DNA from: UMGS1002 sp045586785
Lineage (GTDB): Bacteria; Bacillota; Clostridia; Oscillospirales; CAG-272
NCBI GenBank assembly: GCA_045586785.1
Contig: JAZNBA010000089.1
Location: 31,251-95,250 of the forward strand
Direction of reading: 5' to 3'
Length of the DNA: 64,000 nt
The notes under the pieces were generated by a model. The model worked only from the letters and a program-made list of their open reading frames with translations, had not been told where the DNA came from and searched no databases. Position numbers and translations under genes: made by a program. Positions 1-7,060 of this stretch are shown in pieces; position 1 is the stretch's first letter, and each line of letters begins with the position of its first letter.

Positions 1-315
1 ATTGCGCAGGGTGGTCATATTGCCCTGAGTATAGTGCGTGGTAACCTTTTGCTCTATAATATTGCCCGTAGGCACGGTAATGACCTCGTCGATTATATAG
101 GGAAAAGCGAAAAGCAATCCCGGCTCGTGCACCTGTTCCTCATAGGTGTTGCCGACCAGCTTGCCGAAGCGCAATATAAGCGCGACCTCACCGCTTTTGA
201 CAACGCGTATGCCCGACAGAGCTATGCACACCACCACAACGGCAACCAAGATCAGAAAGTATTTGGTGACGCTGCCCAGTATATCGGCAAGAACTGTCTT
301 TTTCTTTTCTCTCAT
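1..315 (-). CDS. SPFH-domain membrane protein (HflK/HflC-like), C-terminus beyond window
   Basis: Third SPFH gene of the leftward operon. The reading frame starts at an ATG at 315 that overlaps the TGA of the preceding gene (ATGA), so the two are translationally coupled. The visible 105 residues hold one N-terminal membrane segment (about residues 15-35), then a typical SPFH start: a valine-rich strand, SGEVALILRFGKL, and an EPGLLFAFPY motif, the same layout as HflC, prohibitin and stomatin relatives. Members of this family form large rings on the membrane and often control a membrane protease. The gene runs off the left edge, so its length and C-terminus are unknown. Confidence 0.85.
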   Translation of the reverse strand, partial: MREKKKTVLADILGSVTKYFLILVAVVVVCIALSGIRVVKSGEVALILRFGKLVGNTYEEQVHEPGLLFAFPYIIDEVITVPTGNIIEQKVTTHYTQGNMTTLRN

Positions 316-1394
316 GACGCGCTACCTCCGCCTGCGGCGGCGATGAGTTCGGACACAGCATCAACAAGTGCCTGTCTGTCAGCCTCGGGGAGCTGTGTAA
401 GTATGTAGGAAAAATCCTTGACGACGGTTTCATCGCTCTCGTCGGTCAGCATCTTGCCGTAATCGGCAAGTATGTTGAATGGATAGGTGTCAGCCTTGAC
501 GACCAGCACCTCATCCGATCCCACAGATGCCACGAATGTGTCAAGTTGCATTAAGAACTGATAAAGCTCTATGTTTGCCTCTTGTGCCTCCGCATATATT
601 TTGGAAACGTCGTTTTCGGTCTGTTTTTTGATCTCGGCGGCAGCGGTAACGCCGTCAGCCACGATCTTGGACGCCTCGGCGTCCGCGTCCGAGGTTATCT
701 TGTTGGCATCGCGCTGAGCGTTTGCAATTATGGTGTCGATGTCCTTCTGACGGTCGGCACGCATCTGATCAAACACGCTCTGCAGGTTTGTATCGGGCAG
801 TGACAGTCTGAGTATGCTTACGTCATCAACGTCAATTCCGTAATTCTTTGCGCAGTTTTCGCGGACACGATTGCATATTTCAACCTGTATCTGCTCGGTC
901 TTGATCTGCTCCTTCTCCAGCGATACCAGCTCGGACAGATTATAAGCACCCATAACGCTGTTTGTAGCGCTGAATACCTGATCATTTATATAAGCGTCTG
1001 CTTTGCCCTGAGAGCCCACGCTGTTATGATACTTTATGGGATCGTTAATCTCCCACACAACGTAGGACTGAATTATAACATTGCGCTTATCCTTGGTGGT
1101 AGTCTCAAGGTAGTTGGACTCAAGGTACTGCAATCTGTTGTCATATGTAACGACAGTCTCAAAGGGCCAGGGCAGCTTAAAGTAAAGCCCCGCCTCGCTT
1201 ATCTCCTCGCGGACTGCGCCAAAGCGAAGTATAACAGCGCAGTTTCCCTCTCGCACTTCACACGTGAAGCCGAAATATACCAAAAGCACCACAAGAGCCG
1301 CCGCGATCACGAATTTCAGCACCGTGAATGCCGCCGACTTTTTCTCTTTCGGTTGCTTTATTTTTTTATCTTTTGCAACGGTTTCGTTGTTCAT
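312..1394 (-). CDS. SPFH-domain membrane protein (HflC-like)
   Basis: A 360-residue protein starting at the ATG at 1394, which has GGAG placed 6 bases upstream; an earlier in-frame start lacks a ribosome site. Order: lysine-rich N-terminus, one membrane segment near residues 22-42, then an SPFH domain (CAVILRFGAVREE, GLYFKLPWPFETV). A long alanine- and acidic-rich helical stretch follows (residues about 205-270, with ADAEASKIVADG-type repeats) as in HflK/HflC coiled coils. It sits between two other SPFH genes, 58 bases after the large one and overlapping the next. Known HflK-HflC complexes cage FtsH; a hetero-oligomer of the three products is my inference. No FtsH is in the window. Confidence 0.88.
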   Translation of the reverse strand: MNNETVAKDKKIKQPKEKKSAAFTVLKFVIAAALVVLLVYFGFTCEVREGNCAVILRFGAVREEISEAGLYFKLPWPFETVVTYDNRLQYLESNYLETTTKDKRNVIIQSYVVWEINDPIKYHNSVGSQGKADAYINDQVFSATNSVMGAYNLSELVSLEKEQIKTEQIQVEICNRVRENCAKNYGIDVDDVSILRLSLPDTNLQSVFDQMRADRQKDIDTIIANAQRDANKITSDADAEASKIVADGVTAAAEIKKQTENDVSKIYAEAQEANIELYQFLMQLDTFVASVGSDEVLVVKADTYPFNILADYGKMLTDESDETVVKDFSYILTQLPEADRQALVDAVSELIAAAGGGSAS

Positions 1395-1452
1395 TATATT
1401 CTCCATTCCACCGCACCGTGGCGGCACGCTATCTCGTTTTGTGGTGTTAACA

Positions 1453-3249
1453 TTATGACTGCGGTATCACCGAAAGATTACCGAGGTAAATGCTCGGATC
1501 GACACCCTCGCCAACAATAATAAGCTTGGCTCCGCCGTAAGCGCGGCTTACAGCGCGCAGATACTTGTAATATCTGTATGCGTCGCTGTATTGCTTATCA
1601 GCCGACACCCCTGCCATAAACTCGGCAACATCTGCCTGCGCAGCGGCTATTTTGGTATAGCTGTCAGCTTTTGCGGCATTGACGGATGTATCATATTGCT
1701 TCTCGGCGCCTGCAATAGCGGTTGCCGCCGCCGCTTCGGCGTCAAGAATAAGCTTTTCGGCATCTATTTCGGCACCTATCATATTCTGATAGACCTCCGC
1801 AATATCAACCGGAGGATGTATACTTTCCAGCACAACGCCAACAAGCTCAATGCCTGTGTCATACTCCTCAAGACGCACCTTCATGTCCTCAAGAAAGCTC
1901 TTTGAGAACTCGCTTCTGTTGACCGACAAAAGATCGTCAAGATCCGTTCCGATAGTGCGCTCGGTCACAAGCTCATAAGCCTTTGCCTCCAGCACCTTTT
2001 CGGGGGACGAACAGTTTCCAAGATACGCCACCAGGTCATCTATGCGGTATTCAAGCCGCAGATTGATGGACACAAGCTCGTTGCCGCCGCCAAGCAGCAA
2101 TCTGTATTCCTGAGATCCGTGGGTACTGACCCATGTATTGTCACCGCTTTCGTTAGAGCGATATCCTATTGTCATTGTGTTGACGGTATCCGTATTTTTC
2201 ACGACCACACGGTCGATAGGCCACGGAAGCGTCATATGCAGACCCGGCTCCAGCGTTTTCTCACACAGCTTGCCGAGACGGTAGACCGCGCCGGTCTGAT
2301 ACGCCTCTATCTGCACCACGCCGGTACACAGCCAGAACAGCAGTAAGGATATGACCACCGTATACGGAATTATTTGCTTTATCATGCGCATGCTCCACAG
2401 CGAACGCATGGTAATTCCCGTGTTTTTCTCCAGATAGCTCAGCACGCCCAGCTCACGGCTCTTGCCGATGGAGAACGGCATGGGAATGCTTATGTCGGGT
2501 TCGTCCATAAACTCGCGGCGAAGCACTACCACGCAAAGCGACAGCACTATAAACACCGTGATATAGACAAATATTACCGCCAAGCCGATATTGACGTATT
2601 TAAGCAGGTCGTAAAAGCCCAGCAGCTTGACCACCTGCGCCGCCGCAATGAGGATCAGCACGATTCTGGACGTTCCAAAGGCGGTACGAATGTTTTTAAG
2701 ATGTGCCGCGCCGTTTTTATCATTGCCCGTTTTGACATGCGCGCACCATTTTTCAAATATAATGTGTGTTACAAAAATGACCGCTAAAATTACCGGGAAA
2801 AGATAATTTATATTATAGAGAGTGGTTGAGCGGCGCATCATTATCCAGAAAAATACGTGAATGCCGATGGCAGTTACAGCTATAAGTGCCACCGACGCCG
2901 CAAGTCTGCATCTGAAATATGCGTCAACAAGCCACGTTACCACACTTTTCACGGCGCGCGCGCACGCCGGAATCGCCTTACGCCACCATGGCTTTTTGAC
3001 AGCCTCGTCTGCCGTTACCGCCCCAGATTCCGTGCGCGTCTCTTGCTTTTCGGGTGGGACCGCGCCGCAGCAAAACAGTGCCGTAATGCCGTATATCAGC
3101 GTAGGCAAAAGAATTGCCAGTCCGCCAAGAAGCAATGGCAGGTATTTGGTTATGTAATACAGTACTATCAGCGCGACCGCCGTTATCGCCAGCCATACCA
3201 GCGAAACAAGTGCCGGCAGCCTCCACGCCGATGCTTTTCGTTTGTTCAT
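1453..3249 (-). CDS. Polytopic SPFH-domain protein (HflK-like with large membrane N-terminus)
   Basis: A 598-residue protein starting at ATG 3249 after AGAGG. About 310 N-terminal residues carry roughly seven hydrophobic segments (two near 10-55, one near 115-135, one near 150-170, two near 195-240, one near 290-312). After them comes an SPFH domain beginning VVQIEAYQTGAVYRLGKL, with GLHMTLPWPIDRVVV and a VVLESIHPP motif, as in HflK. An alanine-rich helix (about 500-560) follows. Ordinary HflK is near 400 residues with a single membrane helix, so the polytopic N-terminus is unusual. Some polytopic SPFH proteins are known in Firmicutes, so this is a variant rather than a wholly new fold. Confidence 0.87.
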   Translation of the reverse strand: MNKRKASAWRLPALVSLVWLAITAVALIVLYYITKYLPLLLGGLAILLPTLIYGITALFCCGAVPPEKQETRTESGAVTADEAVKKPWWRKAIPACARAVKSVVTWLVDAYFRCRLAASVALIAVTAIGIHVFFWIMMRRSTTLYNINYLFPVILAVIFVTHIIFEKWCAHVKTGNDKNGAAHLKNIRTAFGTSRIVLILIAAAQVVKLLGFYDLLKYVNIGLAVIFVYITVFIVLSLCVVVLRREFMDEPDISIPMPFSIGKSRELGVLSYLEKNTGITMRSLWSMRMIKQIIPYTVVISLLLFWLCTGVVQIEAYQTGAVYRLGKLCEKTLEPGLHMTLPWPIDRVVVKNTDTVNTMTIGYRSNESGDNTWVSTHGSQEYRLLLGGGNELVSINLRLEYRIDDLVAYLGNCSSPEKVLEAKAYELVTERTIGTDLDDLLSVNRSEFSKSFLEDMKVRLEEYDTGIELVGVVLESIHPPVDIAEVYQNMIGAEIDAEKLILDAEAAAATAIAGAEKQYDTSVNAAKADSYTKIAAAQADVAEFMAGVSADKQYSDAYRYYKYLRAVSRAYGGAKLIIVGEGVDPSIYLGNLSVIPQS

Positions 3250-3262
3250 ATATTACCTCTGA

Positions 3263-4258
3263 TCAGTTTGCGTATATCTTGGTTACATCCTTTAAGATGT
3301 AGTTGGTGCTTGAAAGATATATTTCGGAGAATTGCTGCTCCGTGCCACCGTAGAATACCAGTGTGAGTGCCAGACAGTCGGCAAATGCCGAGTCGCCTAT
3401 GCTCTGCACCGTAGACGGCATATGCATGACCTTCATACGCATACAGTTACGGAAAGCCGCCTCTCCGATAAAATTCACGTTTGCGCCCAGCTTTATCTCG
3501 GCAATGTTACTGCAATAGTTGAACGCATACGAACCGATCTTCACCACGCTGTCGGGAAGATTCACATTTGAGAGCAATGTGCAACTGTCAAATGCCCCGT
3601 CGTCAATGAGAACCGTATTGGGACCAAAAACCACGTGCCGCAGCTCCTCACAGTACGCAAACGCGTATTTACCGACCGTAAGCAGCGCCTCGCCCATTTC
3701 AACGCCGACAAGATTATAATTCATGTTGAAGGCGTATGACAAATGCTTGATATTTTCGGGAATAGTCAGATACGTAGCATCGCCCTGATATTTAAGCAGT
3801 ACACCGTCACCAACGATAACATATTCATCTGTCAGCGACTCAAGCCAAGGTGTTCCCTCAAACGCCGCAACGCCCACGGACCAAACCTTTTTTCCGATGG
3901 TAACGCTTGACAGAGACGTACAATCATAAAAAGCGTAGTCGCCTATGATCTCAAGGCTTGAGCCGAGCTTGACCGAGGTAATGGTGGTGTTTTCGATAAA
4001 GCAGTCCATTCCGATCTCGACCACACGGCCTCCGTCAATACTGTCGGGCACGGTCAGCACGGATTCGGTGCCGGTGTAGGCTGTTATTATTACCGTGCCG
4101 TCATCATATACCATATATTCGTAGCTTCCGAATTTTTTGACCTCGTCAGAGGATAGCGTGCGCGTGGGAAGTTCAAATTTGTTTTTGTTGCTTCCGCACG
4201 ACGCAAGCAGAGGCAGTATTACTATGCACGCAAGCATCAATGCAATGATCTTTTTCAT
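3263..4258 (-). CDS. LRR (BspA-type) lipoprotein
   Basis: A 331-residue protein with a strong AAGGAGG site before ATG 4258. It has a lipoprotein signal with lipobox LASC (Cys at about residue 20), so it should be anchored on the outer face of the membrane. After a short spacer the protein is made of LRR_5/BspA repeats of about 23 residues with the IGDYAFYDCTSLSSVTIG pattern. The C-terminus carries the YYGGTEQQFSEI-like cap found at the end of such arrays. It lies 12 bases after a similar LRR lipoprotein and 13 bases before the first SPFH gene, so all are likely one transcript. BspA repeats usually mediate protein or surface binding; the ligand is unknown. Confidence 0.88.
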   Translation of the reverse strand: MKKIIALMLACIVILPLLASCGSNKNKFELPTRTLSSDEVKKFGSYEYMVYDDGTVIITAYTGTESVLTVPDSIDGGRVVEIGMDCFIENTTITSVKLGSSLEIIGDYAFYDCTSLSSVTIGKKVWSVGVAAFEGTPWLESLTDEYVIVGDGVLLKYQGDATYLTIPENIKHLSYAFNMNYNLVGVEMGEALLTVGKYAFAYCEELRHVVFGPNTVLIDDGAFDSCTLLSNVNLPDSVVKIGSYAFNYCSNIAEIKLGANVNFIGEAAFRNCMRMKVMHMPSTVQSIGDSAFADCLALTLVFYGGTEQQFSEIYLSSTNYILKDVTKIYAN

Positions 4259-4270
4259 TTTACTGCCTCC

Positions 4271-5548
4271 TTAAGGTTTCTGAGAATAGTTGATGGTGGA
4301 AATAAGCAGATATTCGTTGCCCTTATCCACTTTTATTTTGGACCATGCAGAGGACGTACCTGCATAGTTGACGTTGCCAAGTCCCGAGCAATTCACAAAT
4401 GCGTTGGACGCCACAGACTCCAGCGACGCGGGAAGATATATAGTCGTCAGTGCCGTGCAGGTGGAAAACGCATTAGCACCGATGCTCTTGACATTGCCTG
4501 TAACGGTAACGCGGCTGAGCTGAGGGCAGCTGCTGAACGCAAAATCGCCTATCTCCTCAACCTTTGCGCCTATCTCGACACTGCGGATATTTTCGTTAGC
4601 GCAAAATGCGTCCGCAATGCGCTTGACATTTGACGGAATTACCACGTTTGCCGCGGTGCCCTTATAGCTAAGAAGAATACCGTCGCCTACTATGACGAAT
4701 TCATCCTTCTGCGCATCTATCCATGCAGTCTGCTCAAAAGCACTGCTGGCTATGTACGAAACATTTTTCCCGATAGATACATTGCTGAGCTTTGCGCAGC
4801 CTCGGAACGCGTTCTCACCCACGCTCGTAACGCTGTCACCGATATTGACTACCGCCAGCGACGCGCACTTCTCAAACCCGTTGTCGGGCACATATGTAAG
4901 TCCGCCCAGCTCAACTATCGCCAGAGAATCACAATACGAAAACGCGCCGTCGCCAAGCTCTGTAATATTTTCGGGAAGCTTTACCGAGCTCAGCGCCACA
5001 CAACCGAAAAATGCCTGTTCGCCAATGCTCTTTACCGACTTGCCCAGTTCAATAAAGCAAAGTGAGCTGCACTGGAAGAAGCTTGATGGCCCTATATTCT
5101 GCAAGCTTTCGGCACCGTTTACCTCGCAAAGCATATTACAGCAGTAAAACGCATCAGTGGCCAGTGTATGAACCTTGCCGCCAAGGTCAACACGCACAAG
5201 CGACTTACAGCCCGCAAACGCTTCTCTTCCGATCGTTTTGACATTGCCCGACATTTTTACATATAAAAGCTGCTCATGATCGCGGAACGCCTTTTCGCCG
5301 ATGGCTGTGACGGTATAACCGTCCACCTTTTCCGGAATCGTAAGCTGCTGTACCGATGTGTCACTGACACCGCGGATGGCAGCAGTATTATTTTCATAAA
5401 CATCGTAATAAAAACCATCCGAAGACAAACGCCCTTCGGCAATAACAGCATATACAGTGTTGTCCTGCAGCGCGCCGCAAGCACCAAGCGCAAGCACACA
5501 GCCCGCCAATGCGGCACACAAAATAATTGACAGTATAATTTTTTTCAT
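4271..5548 (-). CDS. LRR (BspA-type) lipoprotein, first gene of the LRR/SPFH operon
   Basis: A 425-residue protein. The start is taken as ATG 5548; a GTG two codons upstream lies inside the GGAG ribosome site. A signal peptide ends in a lipobox-like LGAC. A short domain follows (YYDVYENNTAAIRG) and then about a dozen LRR_5 repeats of the IGEQAFFGCVALSSVKLP type. The final segment, NYAGTSSAWSKIKVDKGN, is the usual cap of these arrays. It resembles the next gene in domain order and is probably an old duplicate. A consensus promoter lies directly upstream at 5584-5612, making this the first gene of the operon. Confidence 0.88.
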   Translation of the reverse strand: MKKIILSIILCAALAGCVLALGACGALQDNTVYAVIAEGRLSSDGFYYDVYENNTAAIRGVSDTSVQQLTIPEKVDGYTVTAIGEKAFRDHEQLLYVKMSGNVKTIGREAFAGCKSLVRVDLGGKVHTLATDAFYCCNMLCEVNGAESLQNIGPSSFFQCSSLCFIELGKSVKSIGEQAFFGCVALSSVKLPENITELGDGAFSYCDSLAIVELGGLTYVPDNGFEKCASLAVVNIGDSVTSVGENAFRGCAKLSNVSIGKNVSYIASSAFEQTAWIDAQKDEFVIVGDGILLSYKGTAANVVIPSNVKRIADAFCANENIRSVEIGAKVEEIGDFAFSSCPQLSRVTVTGNVKSIGANAFSTCTALTTIYLPASLESVASNAFVNCSGLGNVNYAGTSSAWSKIKVDKGNEYLLISTINYSQKP

Positions 5549-5583
5549 ATTCACTCCGTAATACGCGAAATATAGTCAGTTTA

Positions 5584-5612
5584 ATGATATCACAACCGAT
5601 AAAATTTGTCAA
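5584..5612 (-). promoter_or_regulatory. Sigma-A promoter of the LRR/SPFH operon
   Basis: Read leftward: TTGACA (5612-5607), a 17-base spacer, TATCAT (5589-5584), about 36 bases before the start at 5548. No other promoter of this quality was noticed before the SPFH genes. Confidence 0.75.
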
Positions 5613-5705
5613 GATATTTACCACACCCATAATATAATAAGTAAGCACTTTTCAGAAAGCCGACACACTATGTACACAAATATTTTTTATTTTTTCCGTT
5701 TTGTG

Positions 5706-5734
5706 TTTACAAGCCGCGCAAATTATGATATACT
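5706..5734 (+). promoter_or_regulatory. Sigma-A promoter of the oxidoreductase gene at 5776
   Basis: TTTACA, 17-base spacer, TATACT, about 42 bases before the start codon at 5776. Confidence 0.65.
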
Positions 5735-5775
5735 ACGCTTGACAAAAAGTAACTCTTATTCGGAGGATTTTTACA

Positions 5776-7020
5776 ATGAGAAAAATAAAATTCGGTATAT
5801 TCGGTCTGGGGCGCGGAAGCGCGTTTTACAACAGTATTCGAGTAAATGACGGTGAGATAGTCGCCATTTGCGATATGAACGAAGCCAAGCTTGAGGCTGC
5901 AAAGGCAGCTATCGGCGACGGCGTTACCGCATACACCGATTTCGATGAGTTTTTAAATCATGAGGGACTTGAAGCCGTATTTCTCTGCAACTTTTTCCAC
6001 GAGCATGCTCCCTATGCAATAAAGGCGCTGGAGCGCAACATTCACGTGCTCAGCGAGTGTACCTCCAACGGCACCATGGCAGAGGGCGTTGCCCTTGTCC
6101 GCGCCGCTGAAAAGAGTAAAGCGTTTTATATGCTTTCCGAAAACTATCCCTTCATGAGATTTAATCAGGAAATGTACCGAGTTTACAGAGAGGGAACGCT
6201 GGGCAAGGCGCTGTTTGCAGAGGGCGAATATAACCACCCACTTGACATTGCGGACGTAGAACACATCAAAAAGTACCGTCCCTTCCCCACTCACTGGCGA
6301 AATTATACCCCCAGAACATACTATATCACCCACTCGCTGGCTCCTCTTATGTACATCACGGGTGCAACACCCATACGCGTCACCGCAATGCCCGTCTACG
6401 CGCCAGATGCCACCCCCGACGGCCTTATGGGCATCAACATGGTGGACCGCTCCGCCATCATCACCTGTCTCAACGACGACGATTCGGTATTCCGCGTCAC
6501 AGGCTGTGCCGCATACGGAGCCCACGGCAACTCTTACCGCATCTGCTGTGTCAAGGGACAGATGGAAAATGTCCGCGGCACCAGTGTTGACGTAGTTCTG
6601 CGCTACAACAAATGGGACGTTCCCGAGGGATGTGAGGCAACCAAATTCTACACCCCCGAATGGCCCGAGGATGAGCGCGAGGCAATAAACGCGGCAGGCC
6701 ACGGCGGCGGCGACTACTTTGTGATCAAAGAGTTCTTCAACTGCATCCGTGAGGGACGCCGTCCCACATTTGATCACTACTTTGCCACCACCTGCGCATC
6801 CGTGGCAATTCTCTCCCACCGCAGTCTGCTGGAGCGCGGAGTGCCCTACGACATTCCCGATTTCCACCGCGAGGAGGACCGTGCAAAGTACGAGAACGAC
6901 TACCTCACCCCCTTCTACGGCTCGGACGGCAGCGAGCCTACATTGCCCTGCTGCTCACACCCCGATTACGTAGCTCCCAAAGAGGTTGAGGATTATTACA
7001 ACAATATCATCAATTCGTAA
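5776..7020 (+). CDS. Gfo/Idh/MocA-family oxidoreductase, atypical active-site motif
   Basis: A 414-residue protein starting at ATG 5776 after CGGAGGA. The N-terminus is a Rossmann fold with GIFGLGRGSAF, followed by ICDMNEAKLE and a FLCNFFHEHAPYAIKALE helix, all standard for NAD(P)-dependent Gfo/Idh/MocA enzymes. The position normally holding the EKP motif, whose lysine is catalytic in characterised members, reads SECTSNGT here (Glu94, Cys95), so the lysine is missing. The C-terminal half has the usual open beta-sheet with histidines (HAPYAIK, GHGGGDYFVIKEF). It stands alone between a divergent operon and a convergent gene. The substrate is unknown; a non-redox or altered activity is possible. 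Confidence 0.85.
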   Translation: MRKIKFGIFGLGRGSAFYNSIRVNDGEIVAICDMNEAKLEAAKAAIGDGVTAYTDFDEFLNHEGLEAVFLCNFFHEHAPYAIKALERNIHVLSECTSNGTMAEGVALVRAAEKSKAFYMLSENYPFMRFNQEMYRVYREGTLGKALFAEGEYNHPLDIADVEHIKKYRPFPTHWRNYTPRTYYITHSLAPLMYITGATPIRVTAMPVYAPDATPDGLMGINMVDRSAIITCLNDDDSVFRVTGCAAYGAHGNSYRICCVKGQMENVRGTSVDVVLRYNKWDVPEGCEATKFYTPEWPEDEREAINAAGHGGGDYFVIKEFFNCIREGRRPTFDHYFATTCASVAILSHRSLLERGVPYDIPDFHREEDRAKYENDYLTPFYGSDGSEPTLPCCSHPDYVAPKEVEDYYNNIINS

Positions 7021-7029
7021 TATCAAAAT

Positions 7030-7056
7030 AAAGACCGACGCATCGCGTCGGTCTTT
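7030..7056. terminator. Bidirectional terminator between convergent genes
   Basis: A perfect 12-base stem (AAAGACCGACGC / GCGTCGGTCTTT) with a 3-base loop lies between the stop at 7020 and the leftward stop at 7061, with T-rich sequence on both sides. Confidence 0.85.
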
Positions 7057-7060
7057 ATTC

